NCBI RefSeq assembly: GCF_026262625.1
Contig: NZ_SHNN01000003.1
Coordinates: 186,001 to 250,000, forward strand
DNA from: Candidatus Litorirhabdus singularis
GTDB lineage: Bacteria; Pseudomonadota; Gammaproteobacteria; Pseudomonadales; Halieaceae
Direction of reading: 5' to 3'
DNA: 64,000 bases
Shown here one piece after another: positions 44,367 through 53,688 of this stretch. Each line of letters starts with the position of its first letter. Positions within the stretch are counted from its first letter, which is position 1. The notes under the pieces were generated by a model, which did no database searches, had not been told where the DNA came from, and worked only from the letters and a program-made list of their open reading frames with translations. The position numbers were made by a program, and so were the translations under genes.

Positions 44367-45278
44367 TCAGCCTGCCAAGACAGCTGCGGCTACTTCATTG
44401 ATCATGGGACCGACCAGACCACGATCATAGCCCAACAGCTCAGTGTCTACTGCATCTGGTTCATAACTTACCGTAACGCCAACGCCGGCAAACATAATCA
44501 CATTTGGCAGCAGCGGGTGGTCATCGTCGCGCACCTCAAACTCGCGCGGCTTACCGGCAGCCGCGGCCCAGGTCTCGAGATAATCCTTCCAGCTATAGTT
44601 TTCATCACCGACCAGATACGCCTTGCCAGATTCCCCACGCTGCAGCGCGCCGACTATCGCCTGGGATAGCGATGTGGTGGTGATGTGATTAGTACCACCG
44701 GGCGGCGCAAAGAGTGGCAGGTCGGGAAGGTTGCCCATGACGTAATGCACCAGTCCCCCCAGATGCGGAATATCGAGGCCGGGCAAGTGCCCCAGTACAT
44801 AGGGAGCATTCAGGCTACAAACGCTAAAGCTATCATCCGCCAGCGCCCGCGCGCCCTCATCGGCCAGGTGGCGCGACTTCACATACGCATTGACTTCAAT
44901 TTGCTGCGGCGCCACCTGCGGGTAAAAACTGCCAATATAAACCGCTCGTGGAATGCCCGCCGCTTTGGCCGCGGCAAAGAAACGCGGCACAGCCTCGCTG
45001 TTGCTGCGGCTGTAAAATTCTTCCTCTGTTACGGAACCATCCTGCGGCATATAACGGATATCAACGGCGGCGGCAAAAACCAGCGCATCGAAACCTCGCA
45101 GTCGCCCGTCGCTGCAATCGTCATCAATATAGTTGCCCGGTATAAAATCAAATTCCGCCAGCCCCGGCACTGAGCTGCGCTTGCGCGCCATTAGCGTAAC
45201 GGCATGACCCTGCTGCGCCAACTGCAGCGCTGCATGACCACCGATAAGCCCGGTGCCACCTACAATTAATACTTTCAT
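44367..45278 (-). CDS. NAD-dependent epimerase/dehydratase family protein
   Basis: Extended-SDR-fold protein of 303 residues. The Rossmann motif GGTGLIGG is at 7-14 of the chosen start, preceded by AGGAG; a longer frame is not used. The catalytic Tyr-x3-Lys is less clear (NAYVKSRHLAD may provide it). It probably acts as a dehydrogenase, reductase or isomerase of a small substrate. It lies 29 bp before the aldolase gene on the same strand, so likely forms one unit with the aldolase and dioxygenase. Confidence 0.85.
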   Translation of the reverse strand: MKVLIVGGTGLIGGHAALQLAQQGHAVTLMARKRSSVPGLAEFDFIPGNYIDDDCSDGRLRGFDALVFAAAVDIRYMPQDGSVTEEEFYSRSNSEAVPRFFAAAKAAGIPRAVYIGSFYPQVAPQQIEVNAYVKSRHLADEGARALADDSFSVCSLNAPYVLGHLPGLDIPHLGGLVHYVMGNLPDLPLFAPPGGTNHITTTSLSQAIVGALQRGESGKAYLVGDENYSWKDYLETWAAAAGKPREFEVRDDDHPLLPNVIMFAGVGVTVSYEPDAVDTELLGYDRGLVGPMINEVAAAVLAG

Positions 45279-45481
45279 TGAGCTCTCCTGATACCGCATG
45301 TAACAGCCATACGGCCGCCTCGAATCTACCAACGATTATGCCCTATACAGCGGCAATGGCTGCATCGCAGCGGTTTGAATAGCTGCATCCTACGACACTA
45401 ATTCCTCGCCGCAGCCGTTATAGAAGGTCAACTGACCACTAAGCGGACAGGGTTTGCCGCTTCAGTAAGCGAGCAGCCGCA

Positions 45482-47206
45482 TCAGAAGGGAAACACCAGG
45501 GGAATCAATATCAGCACCGCCGCGGAATAAACCAGAGACATAGGCACACCGGCACGAAAATAATCAGCCAACCGATAACCGCCCAGGTTTTGCACCATCA
45601 GGTTGGTGGCGTAGCCGTAAGGCGTAAGAAAGCTGGCACTGGCGCCATAGGCAACAGCCATCACAAATGGCATATGGCTCAGCCCGTAGCTTTCGGCCAG
45701 CCCAAAAGCAATCGGAAAACTGAGTGCGGCAGCGGCGTTATTAGTCATCAGCTCCGTCAACACCAACGTAAATAAAAATATACAGGCGATGGCGGCATGC
45801 GGCCCCAGATCAGCTAAACCGGAATGCAGCCCCTCGGCCATCAACGCCACCAATCCCGAGTTATTCAGCGCCTGCGCCAATGTCAGCGCCGAGGTAATAA
45901 TCAGACACAACTCAAAGGGGAATCGGCGCCGCAGCTCTTCCACCTTGATAACGCCAACGGCGAGCATACCCACTAGCAGCAACGCTAAACCCTTGATCAA
46001 TGGCAGCACGCCCAGCGTTGCTAGCAGGATCACACCTAGCAAACTCAGTGAGATGAAGTAGTTTTCAAAACGGGTGGCACTGGCGCCTACTACCTCGTCA
46101 TCAATAACGATAAAATTCTTGTCGAGGTTTTTGCGCTCGTAGAAATCGGGGCCCACGGCCAGCATCATGCTGTCACCGGCCTGAATAGTAATGCTACCGA
46201 GCTTGCCCGAGAGCCGTTTACCACCGCGGCGCATGCCGACAACGGCAGCATCAAACAGCGAGCGAAAGCCGGTATGTTTAAGTGTCTTGCCTTCGATGGA
46301 AGCATTAGGCACCACCACCACTTCAATCACGTTGCGGTTGAGCAGGCCTTCTTCCAACGCAAACAAACTGAGACCGTTGAATTCCTCCAATACCCCCACT
46401 TGCTTAACATCACCAGAAAAAATCAGTTTGTCACCGGGCTCGATATGCTCGCTTGGCGACACCGGCGATATCAGGTGTCGCCCTCTTACGATCTCGACCA
46501 GAAACAATTCTTCCAGATCTCGCAGCCGATTCTCTTTAACACTCTTGCCGATAAGCGAGGAATCCTCGTTGACCTCCGCCTCAATAAGATATTCATTAAA
46601 GTTCACCTTCTCGATGGCGTTATCGGGCAGCAATCGCGCGCTGACAAACATCATCACCATGCCCAGACCGGTTACGCTGGAACCAATAATCAGGAAGTCA
46701 AAAAACGCCAAGCCCTGCCCCGTCATGTCTTCGAGAAAACTACTGACGATCAAATTGGTGGAGGTACCAATCAGCGTCATAGTGCCGCCCAGAATCGCCG
46801 CATAGGACAGTGGGATCAGCAACTTGCTTGCGGCGTGATGGCGATTACTGCGCACCGCATGAGCCAGCGTCGCGACCACGGCGGTGTTATTGAGAAACGC
46901 TGAAAACAGTGCGGTAACAAAGCTAAGCCGAAACAGGCTCAGCCCATAATTCTTGGTGATAAGGCGACCGGAGACTAACTTGAGCCAGCTCATTTTCTCC
47001 AGACCAACTGACACCAGCAGCAGCAGCAGCAGAGTGACAAGGCCCGTATTGGTGGCTTTGGACAACACCTCTTCCGTGTCGACCAAACCCACAAAATACG
47101 CCGCCAGCATAGCACCCGCAAATACTTTGGATGCCTTCCAATCGGTGAAGATCAGGCTAGCGAATAGGGCTAAAAAAAGCAGCGAAATGAAAATTTGTTC
47201 CAGCAT
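45482..47206 (-). CDS. SLC13/DASS-type anion transporter with two RCK C-domains
   Basis: A 574-residue inner-membrane protein: a hydrophobic N-terminal half, two cytoplasmic TrkA_C/RCK-type domains at about 205-370 (ending VLEEFNGL and SMMLAVGPDFY), then a second hydrophobic half. The conserved FLNNTAVVATLAHAV, LIGTSTNLIVSSF and LTELMTNNAAAALSFPIAF segments are DASS signatures for carboxylate or sulfate. Many bacterial members with RCK domains transport sulfate; this would suit the sulfur-ester theme. It is monocistronic. Confidence 0.92.
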   Translation of the reverse strand: MLEQIFISLLFLALFASLIFTDWKASKVFAGAMLAAYFVGLVDTEEVLSKATNTGLVTLLLLLLVSVGLEKMSWLKLVSGRLITKNYGLSLFRLSFVTALFSAFLNNTAVVATLAHAVRSNRHHAASKLLIPLSYAAILGGTMTLIGTSTNLIVSSFLEDMTGQGLAFFDFLIIGSSVTGLGMVMMFVSARLLPDNAIEKVNFNEYLIEAEVNEDSSLIGKSVKENRLRDLEELFLVEIVRGRHLISPVSPSEHIEPGDKLIFSGDVKQVGVLEEFNGLSLFALEEGLLNRNVIEVVVVPNASIEGKTLKHTGFRSLFDAAVVGMRRGGKRLSGKLGSITIQAGDSMMLAVGPDFYERKNLDKNFIVIDDEVVGASATRFENYFISLSLLGVILLATLGVLPLIKGLALLLVGMLAVGVIKVEELRRRFPFELCLIITSALTLAQALNNSGLVALMAEGLHSGLADLGPHAAIACIFLFTLVLTELMTNNAAAALSFPIAFGLAESYGLSHMPFVMAVAYGASASFLTPYGYATNLMVQNLGGYRLADYFRAGVPMSLVYSAAVLILIPLVFPF

Positions 47207-47380
47207 AGATCTCTACGTTTTTATAAGCTTGCAGCCGCAAGAGCGCCGCCATAATAACCCGTTAGCAGCAGCCGGTGAAAAATGTTTTGCGGTGTAGTTC
47301 ACAGAGATGAACATAAGAACCAGGTGTTCTAGACACCCATACCACAGCGAACAGCGCTAAGGCCTATCTGCAGGCTACAG

Positions 47381-47779
47381 CTAGTTATCCAGGGCACCCT
47401 GTTCGATCCAGCGCCGCACCAGCTCCAGATTATTATCGGGCCAGCGAAAGTAGGGCATCAACCAGCCCTCGGCACCCAACTGCAGGTGCTCACCGGTCAG
47501 CTTCTTCCACAGATAACTCTGATCCGGCGACCCTGGTCGAACCCGCATCATTTGCGGGTAAGCAAAGGCCGGCACATCAATCAGGTTTCCCAGGGTGTTG
47601 CCGGGCTCGATAACCAGATAGCCGTAGCTGTCTTCACGCATATGGCAGTAACTACACTCACGCATCAATAGCGGCAGCACCTGCTCGCTAAAGCTGACCG
47701 ATTCGACATCATCCGCTGACCAAACCGGCTGCCCTAGTAAGAACAGAAAACCGGCAACTGCTGTTTTGACATAATTCAC
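47381..47779 (-). CDS. small exported c-type cytochrome-like protein
   Basis: A 132-residue protein with a signal peptide (MNYVKTAVAGFLFLLGQPVWSA) and one heme motif CSYCH (C42, C45, H46), like single-heme cytochrome c domains often labelled planctomycete-type; the ending WIEQGA fits that group. It starts with GTG overlapping the stop of the KstD-like flavoprotein gene (GTGA), with AGGAGG 7 nt upstream, which settles the start against a longer frame. A Met axial ligand is possible at WLMPYF. It is a likely electron acceptor of that flavoprotein in the periplasm. Confidence 0.85.
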   Translation of the reverse strand: MNYVKTAVAGFLFLLGQPVWSADDVESVSFSEQVLPLLMRECSYCHMREDSYGYLVIEPGNTLGNLIDVPAFAYPQMMRVRPGSPDQSYLWKKLTGEHLQLGAEGWLMPYFRWPDNNLELVRRWIEQGALDN

Positions 47780-49542
47780 AAGGTTTCCTCCTGCGCGCCC
47801 ATGGATTGCCGCAAAGCCACCTGTTGGCCAGCAATTTTGCCGAAAGTCAGCGCAGAGCCAATAGTAGCTCCCGCAGCCCAATAAGCGTTCGCGGCCGGAT
47901 GTGCCATACAATTGCCTGCGGCATAAAGACCTGAAATAGGTTTATTCTGGTAATCCAGCACCTCGGCCTGAGCATTAACTTTAGGACCCCCATTGGTCCC
48001 CAGCAGACCCGGCGCCAGAATGATCGCGTAATAGGGCCCCTTTGCTTGCAGCGGGTAGAGTGTGGCATTCAATTCTGACTGGGGTTCCCACTGGGTACCC
48101 TGCTTGGGTGGCGTGTAATTACTCCAATCCTGATCCTCGCGATAGTTACCGCGCCCAAAATCCGTATCAACGCCCGCTCGTGCCATATTATTGAAGCGCT
48201 CTACCGTAGCCTGTAACTGGTCTGAAAAAGCATCCTCAAGCTCAATACCACCGGTATGGCTGGCCAAAGTCGCCAGTCGCTCCTGAATGCGCTGTGACAG
48301 TTGTTCAAGAGTATCGCCAACAATGACATAGGGCGCTGCTTCCGGCAGTGGGGGTATTGGATGATTGCCCGCACGAAGATCAGCGGTGCGCTGGTCGTAG
48401 ACCATAAACGTCAACAGGTGCGGGTAACCCGCAGCGCTGGCGTCAAAGTTGTACAGTTGGCGCACGCGGTCGTTGTAGCCGCGCTTTTCATTCACACAGC
48501 GTTTACCACTGCGGTCCACCAGCAGCATACTGTCGCCCGGCGGCCAATACACTACCGCTGGCACCGCCTTATAGCGCAGCGTATCCTCCAACACCACTTG
48601 TCCGCGCCACGCGCCTGCCATATTCGCCAACTGCGCACCCACCGCACCGGCAATCGGTATGAAATCGCCTTCATTGGTTGGCACGGCACAAGTGCCAAAC
48701 ACCGGATCCATTTGATATTGGCGCAAATATTCCTGATTGTGACTGTAGCAGCCAGTAGCAAACACCACCCCGCGCTGGGCACGAATAGCCACTTCCTGGC
48801 CGTCGTCATTGCGTGCCAGCAGGCCAATCACTGCTCCGGCCCCATCGAGCACCAGCTGCTCTGCCCGATGTCGCATCACCAGTGTGCAGCCTTCGGCCAA
48901 CAGCGCCTGACGCATGGTATCAACCACACCCTTGCCGGCGGCAAAGCGACCATCGCTGTCGATAGGCTCAAGCCCGCGTCCACGTGGCACCTGATTCCAG
49001 GGCGAGTGGTCAAAGTAATCCGGGGTGTACTTGCCGTTGGTCCATATTTTCGCAGCGCGAAAACGAAACGCCTTCCACGCCATCATTTCGTCTACCATGC
49101 TGGCGCCGTTATCGTAGAAAGCGGCCAGTAGTTCAAAGGTATTCGTATCCAGGCCCAGCTGCGGGTGTTCCGGCTGAAACAAATGCGGGTAGGAATACTG
49201 CGCCATGTATTGCAGGCAGGCGCGTCGATCATCATCGACACCTCGACTGCGTAATTCGAAATTATTGGGAATCCAGATATGACAACCGGACTTGGCGGTG
49301 GTGCCACCCCAGGCCGAACCCTTCTCAATAACTGTAACCCGAGCGCCCGCTTTGGCGGCGTAAAGAGCAGCCGTCCCGCCGGCTGCACCTGAACCGCAGA
49401 CCAACACATCGGTTTCGATATCCCAGGATCGCTGGGTACTCGCATCACTAGTAGTCGCGCAACCACCAAGACTGGCCGCAGCGAGCCCAGCGCCACCACC
49501 CAGCAACAGCGAACGCCGCGATAAGTTCTTTTCATCCGTCAT
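47776..49542 (-). CDS. Tat-exported FAD dehydrogenase, KstD/fumarate reductase-like
   Basis: A 588-residue flavoprotein. The N-terminus has a Tat signal (SRRSLLLGG at 8-16) and a possible lipobox (LGGC, Cys 28). FAD-binding GSGAAGG is at 50-56, then EKGSAWGGTTAKSGCHIWIPNN, and the C-terminal GLYAAGNCMAHPAAN...GATIGSALTFG. These match the 3-ketosteroid delta1-dehydrogenase/fumarate reductase flavoprotein fold. Cytoplasmic KstD introduces a double bond in ring A; here the enzyme is exported and coupled to a small cytochrome c, so electrons probably leave through it. The substrate could be a steroid-like or another enone. Confidence 0.9.
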   Translation of the reverse strand: MTDEKNLSRRSLLLGGGAGLAAASLGGCATTSDASTQRSWDIETDVLVCGSGAAGGTAALYAAKAGARVTVIEKGSAWGGTTAKSGCHIWIPNNFELRSRGVDDDRRACLQYMAQYSYPHLFQPEHPQLGLDTNTFELLAAFYDNGASMVDEMMAWKAFRFRAAKIWTNGKYTPDYFDHSPWNQVPRGRGLEPIDSDGRFAAGKGVVDTMRQALLAEGCTLVMRHRAEQLVLDGAGAVIGLLARNDDGQEVAIRAQRGVVFATGCYSHNQEYLRQYQMDPVFGTCAVPTNEGDFIPIAGAVGAQLANMAGAWRGQVVLEDTLRYKAVPAVVYWPPGDSMLLVDRSGKRCVNEKRGYNDRVRQLYNFDASAAGYPHLLTFMVYDQRTADLRAGNHPIPPLPEAAPYVIVGDTLEQLSQRIQERLATLASHTGGIELEDAFSDQLQATVERFNNMARAGVDTDFGRGNYREDQDWSNYTPPKQGTQWEPQSELNATLYPLQAKGPYYAIILAPGLLGTNGGPKVNAQAEVLDYQNKPISGLYAAGNCMAHPAANAYWAAGATIGSALTFGKIAGQQVALRQSMGAQEETL

Positions 49543-49682
49543 CTGAACAGCCTGCAATAATCAACGCGAGCTAGACTAACACTGTGATCAGGCGTGGCGC
49601 TGGACGACACGGGTTTTAGGCTCTGTAGTAGTAATAACTAAACTACCCATGTGCAGAATATTGTTAGTATGACGACACATTA

Positions 49683-49697
49683 ATCGAGGTTCTCGAT
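49683..49697 (+). promoter_or_regulatory. hairpin over the ribosome-binding site
   Basis: ATCGAG-GTT-CTCGAT forms a 6-bp stem that contains the GAGG ribosome site and ends 1 nt before the ATG at 49699. It could limit translation of the DUF3604 gene; the stem is short and may be chance. Confidence 0.35.
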
Positions 49698-49698
49698 C

Positions 49699-51567
49699 AT
49701 GCGAATAATAGCCCCTACCGCCCTTAGCTTGCTCCTGTGCACCCCACTGCTGGTCAATGCCAGCGAATATTCACCCTATGTCGACGAAGACTTCCCTCGC
49801 AATCTGTACTGGGGCGATACTCACTTGCATAGCTCATTCAGTATGGACGCCAGCATCATGGGCAACGCCGCCCTGCCACCAGCGGCGGCATTCCAGTTTG
49901 CTCGCGGCGAAACGGTCACCGCCAATAACGGAATGCGGGTTCGCCTGCAGGTACCGCTGGATTTTCTGGTCGTAGCGGACCACGCTGAACACATGGGCAT
50001 TTTGCCCAAGTTGCGTGAGGGAGCAGCTGATATTCTTGCTGACCCCATCGGCCAGAGGCTTTACGAAACGCTGACCAACAACCCGGATGGCAGCAGTCTA
50101 TTAATGGGCGAGTTACTGAAATCGACCAGCGCCAATAGTCCCATCATTGCCAATGATGCTATCGAACGCAGCGTCTGGGAGGAATCAGCCAGCACCGCCG
50201 ATGCCTTCAACGATCCTGGCACATTTACCACGCTGATAGGCTACGAGTGGTCTTCGATGCCAGGCGCCGATAACCTCCACCGCGTTGTTGTATTTGCCGA
50301 TGCCGCCGACAAAGTCACGCAGATAAAACCGTTTTCTTCTTTTGACTCAGAGCAGCCAGAGAAGCTCTGGGCGTTTCTGGCGGACTACGAAGCGAAGACC
50401 GGCGGCCGCGCACTGGCCATCCCGCACAATAGCAATATCAGCAATGGCCGCATGTTTGCTGTGGAAGACTCTGATGGCCAGCCCTTTAATCGTGAATACG
50501 CCGTACAACGCATGCGCTGGGAACCGATTATTGAAGTCACGCAGATCAAAGGTGACGGCGAGGCCCACCCTTGGCTCTCGCCCGACGACGAATTTGCCAA
50601 CTTCGAAACCTGGGACTTTGGTAATTTTGGCGCCCTGGAAGGCGACAACAAAGAAAACTATATGCTCCAACATGAATACGCCCGCTCGGCGTTGAAACTG
50701 GGATTGCAGCAACAGGCATTACTGGGTGTCAATCCATTCAAGTTTGGCATGATCGGTAGCACCGATTCACACACGTCATTAGCTACCGCCGCTGAGGAGA
50801 ACTTCTTCGGCAAATCAAGCACGGTGGAGCCCGGCAGCAACCGCACTTATGGCAGCGCCAGTTCGGTCGCCAGTAAATCCGGTAACGTGATGTTCATGCC
50901 GTGGGAATACGCCGCCTCAGGCTATACCGGGGTGTGGGCCCGCGATAACACCCGCGAAGAACTGTTCGCAGCACTGCAACGCAAGGAAGTTTACGCAACT
51001 ACCGGCTCACGCATTGCGGTGCGCCTGTTCGGCGGCTGGCAGTTCAGCGCTGCTGACATCAACCGTCCCGACCGCACCCGCCACGGCTATGCCAGTGGGG
51101 TACCCATGGGGCAGGACCTGCCGACGGCCAGCGGCGAGCAACCCGGATTTATGGTGTACGCCAGTAAAGACCCCAACGGCGCCAACCTCGACCGCATTCA
51201 GATCGTCAAGGGATGGCTGGATACTGAGGGTGAGCTGCACGAGCAGGTCTACAATGTAGCGGCCTCAGATCAGCGTCGCATCCGCAGGAATAAGGTAAAA
51301 CCACTTAAGTCTACGGTGGATGCAGCCAGCTATAGCAATAGCATTGGCGAAGCGACGCTGGCCGCGTTCTGGGAAGATCCCGACTTTGAACTTGAGCAAA
51401 GCGCCTTCTACTATGCCAGAGTCATAGAAATACCCACACCACGCTGGCCGGCCTATGATGCCGCGCGTCTGGGCGCAAAAATTGATGCCGCAGTGCCACT
51501 GGAAGTACAGGATCGAGCCTATACTTCACCTATCTGGTATACCCCCGCGACTGACACACGGCGTTAA
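49699..51567 (+). CDS. DUF3604 exported protein (PHP-like), paralog 2
   Basis: A 622-residue protein with signal peptide MRIIAPTALSLLLCTPLLVNA. GDTHLHSSFSMDAS opens the metal-binding region; DFLVVADHAEHMG, AIPHNSNISNGRM and GMIGSTDSHTS are further conserved blocks. It is a clear paralog of 31724-33634 but lacks most of that protein's extra cysteines. It is divergent from the FAD/cytochrome pair and is followed after 13 bp by a SnoaL-like gene. A periplasmic metallohydrolase role is inferred from the fold. Confidence 0.9.
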   Translation: MRIIAPTALSLLLCTPLLVNASEYSPYVDEDFPRNLYWGDTHLHSSFSMDASIMGNAALPPAAAFQFARGETVTANNGMRVRLQVPLDFLVVADHAEHMGILPKLREGAADILADPIGQRLYETLTNNPDGSSLLMGELLKSTSANSPIIANDAIERSVWEESASTADAFNDPGTFTTLIGYEWSSMPGADNLHRVVVFADAADKVTQIKPFSSFDSEQPEKLWAFLADYEAKTGGRALAIPHNSNISNGRMFAVEDSDGQPFNREYAVQRMRWEPIIEVTQIKGDGEAHPWLSPDDEFANFETWDFGNFGALEGDNKENYMLQHEYARSALKLGLQQQALLGVNPFKFGMIGSTDSHTSLATAAEENFFGKSSTVEPGSNRTYGSASSVASKSGNVMFMPWEYAASGYTGVWARDNTREELFAALQRKEVYATTGSRIAVRLFGGWQFSAADINRPDRTRHGYASGVPMGQDLPTASGEQPGFMVYASKDPNGANLDRIQIVKGWLDTEGELHEQVYNVAASDQRRIRRNKVKPLKSTVDAASYSNSIGEATLAAFWEDPDFELEQSAFYYARVIEIPTPRWPAYDAARLGAKIDAAVPLEVQDRAYTSPIWYTPATDTRR

Positions 51568-51580
51568 TGGAGCTAAACCT

Positions 51581-52084
51581 ATGAGTGATTCTGAATGGCA
51601 TGAGTTGCGCGCACAACAGGCCATACGCGATACCCTGTACCGCTACTGCCGCGGCCTTGATCGCATGGACAAAGCTATGGCCTACGCCGTATTCAGCGAA
51701 ACCTGTCAGGTGAATTACCATGGTATGTACACAGGCAGCGGCCATGGCTTTGTGGATTGGGTCTGGGAGGCGCATGCCGGCATGCAGCGCCACTCTCATC
51801 AAATCACCAATTGCCTGATTGAAGTTGATGGTAGCCGCGCCACCAGCGAGTCCTATGTGACAGTCGCCCTGTGGACCAAACCACCCGAGACTCAGGAGAT
51901 AGTGTGTAAAGGTCGTTATCTGGACCGCTGGCAGTGTGACAACGGCCACTGGAGTATTGTCCAGCGAGAACATGTGTTGGACTTGCAGTCCACCAACGGC
52001 GTACCTGATATCTCAGCACCCAACTCCGTCGGTAGCCGCGACAGCCAAGATGCTTCCTATGGCTTCAGTCGCTTTAAATCCTGA
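51581..52084 (+). CDS. SnoaL-like (ring-hydroxylating dioxygenase beta-like fold) protein
   Basis: A 167-residue protein starting WHELRAQQAIRDTLYRYCRGLDRMD, the common N-terminus of SnoaL_4-type proteins. DKAMAYAVFSETCQVNYHGMYTG and RATSESYVTVALW follow. Similar proteins with unassigned roles recur in steroid and aromatic clusters. GGAG lies 8 nt before the ATG. It is 13 bp after the DUF3604 gene, in one unit. Confidence 0.85.
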   Translation: MSDSEWHELRAQQAIRDTLYRYCRGLDRMDKAMAYAVFSETCQVNYHGMYTGSGHGFVDWVWEAHAGMQRHSHQITNCLIEVDGSRATSESYVTVALWTKPPETQEIVCKGRYLDRWQCDNGHWSIVQREHVLDLQSTNGVPDISAPNSVGSRDSQDASYGFSRFKS

Positions 52085-52093
52085 ACGAAAACT

Positions 52094-52531
52094 CTAGCCG
52101 GCCACCAGCGGCCGAAACATGGGTAGCTTAAGGTTATCCCCGCGCGGCACAAAACACACTTCAACAGGCATGCCGATACAAGCCGCCTCCGGCTCACACT
52201 CAATCAAGTTGGAGAGCATATGCCAGCCCTCCTCTAATTCAATGATAGCGCCAATATAAGGCGCGTCGAACTCGGGTCGTTGCGGCCGGTAAATCACCGT
52301 AAAGCTGTACAACACTCCGGTCCCACTGCTGGCAACCCAGTCCAACTGCTGAGAGAGACAGTTAGTACAGGCGAGTTCAGGTATAAACACATAGTGGCCA
52401 CAGTCCTGACAGCGCTGCACCAGCAACTCATCACGCTGACAACCCTCCCAATGGGGCCGTGACAAATCAGTTATTGTCGGCACCGGCAGACCCGGTGTAT
52501 TCAGCTTGTCCAGATCACCGTAGGTACTCAT
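52094..52531 (-). CDS. DUF35 OB-fold/zinc-ribbon protein, thiolase partner
   Basis: A 145-residue protein of the DUF35 family: a rubredoxin-like zinc ribbon with C41, C44, C55 and C58 (CQDCGHY...CTNC), then an OB-fold (GTGVLYSFTVIYRP, GAIIELEEGWHMLSNLIE). DUF35 proteins pair with thiolase-fold enzymes; in steroid catabolism ChsH2's DUF35 domain binds the aldolase Ltp2. Its ATG overlaps the stop of the thiolase-like gene by 4 bp, so the two are coupled and probably form a complex. Confidence 0.92.
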   Translation of the reverse strand: MSTYGDLDKLNTPGLPVPTITDLSRPHWEGCQRDELLVQRCQDCGHYVFIPELACTNCLSQQLDWVASSGTGVLYSFTVIYRPQRPEFDAPYIGAIIELEEGWHMLSNLIECEPEAACIGMPVEVCFVPRGDNLKLPMFRPLVAG

Positions 52532-53688
52532 GTCGGCTCCCTCCCCATTAGCATCACATCGCAGAACAATGCCCCGGAACCACCATTAGAGGCTATCGCT
52601 ACATTAGCGTCCGGCACGGTCAACTCGGCTGGCAACTGACCGCTGAGTTGCTCATAGCCAGAGATCACCTTCTGTAGCATCTGTAAGGTGCCCGCATGAC
52701 TGAACGAAAGGGTACCGCCGTTGGTGACAACCGGGAACTCGCCATCGACTGCAATGCGGCCGTCCATAACGAAATCTCCGCCCTCGCCTTCCGCACAGAA
52801 ACCAAAGGCTTCGAACTGCCGAATAATCTCAAAAGAAAAGGGGTCATAAAATTCGCACACATCGACATCTGTTGGCCGCAGTCCCGCCATCTCGAAAGAG
52901 CGTTCGGCTGCGCGTCGCCCTACCCATCCGTAGGTATCCCAAACCGGCGCCCGGGTATAGGCCATGCCCTGCCGATCGGTCCCGCCGCCGAGTATATGAA
53001 TGGGAACCACATCCAGGTCGCGAGCACGCTCCGCGGTAGTCAACATCAGACCGCCTCCGCCTTCACTATTGATGCAGCAATCCAGCAAGTGAAACGGCGA
53101 GGCTACCATTCGCGAAGCCAGCACATCTTCAGGTGTGACCTCACCCCGATCGTAAAAACACCCCTTGGGATTTTTGTTGCCGTTACGGCGAATAGTGGCT
53201 GCGACTTCCGCCAATGCCTCCTGTCGGGTGCCATACAAATGCATATGGCGCTGAGCGCAAAAGGCAAACTCAGCGGCGGTGTATAAGCCCCAGCATTCTG
53301 AAAACTCATGAGTAGGTCGGGTCCAGGGTGACGTCGCTTCGCCATAGCTATACTCACCCGCCTGAGCGTGGGCAATCATTATCATCTCGGCCTGGCCTGT
53401 GGCAATCGCGCCGGCTGCTTCCAGCACCGCAGCAATACCCATAAACTCATTACCACACCAACGCGGCTGGCCGCCCAGCAACTGTATGGTCTCGCGGCCG
53501 TTAAGCCCCCACACCGGCGTACTTACATTGACCCCATCGACCTGATCGGCACCGACGCCGGCGCGCTCCAGCAAGGCTGGAATCACCTCCAACATTAATG
53601 ACATGTCATTGGCGCCTTCCAGGCGACGCGCCTGCTGGGTGTTATAGCTGGCAATGATCACTACATCCTGAAGCGGATTTCGACTCAC
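52528..53688 (-). CDS. thiolase-fold protein, SCP-x/Ltp2-like
   Basis: A 386-residue thiolase-superfamily protein. The N-terminal GGxxG region reads QPRWCGNEFMG, without the usual CxSG nucleophile motif; a lone C78 lies just before it. The conserved Tyr in EFYDPFSFEI (Y281) and the C-terminal NGGTLSFSHAGT are present. Ltp2-type aldolases also lack the thiolase cysteine and work with a DUF35 partner to remove the steroid side chain's last three carbons by retro-aldol cleavage. The adjacent DUF35 gene supports this; an acyl-CoA thiolase or ketoacid role is the alternative. Confidence 0.88.
   Translation of the reverse strand: MSRNPLQDVVIIASYNTQQARRLEGANDMSLMLEVIPALLERAGVGADQVDGVNVSTPVWGLNGRETIQLLGGQPRWCGNEFMGIAAVLEAAGAIATGQAEMIMIAHAQAGEYSYGEATSPWTRPTHEFSECWGLYTAAEFAFCAQRHMHLYGTRQEALAEVAATIRRNGNKNPKGCFYDRGEVTPEDVLASRMVASPFHLLDCCINSEGGGGLMLTTAERARDLDVVPIHILGGGTDRQGMAYTRAPVWDTYGWVGRRAAERSFEMAGLRPTDVDVCEFYDPFSFEIIRQFEAFGFCAEGEGGDFVMDGRIAVDGEFPVVTNGGTLSFSHAGTLQMLQKVISGYEQLSGQLPAELTVPDANVAIASNGGSGALFCDVMLMGREPT

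Noticed and set aside
48301-49131. 276-codon open frame antisense to the Tat flavoprotein
   Set aside because: Shadow of a clearly coding gene; no domain or ribosome site.
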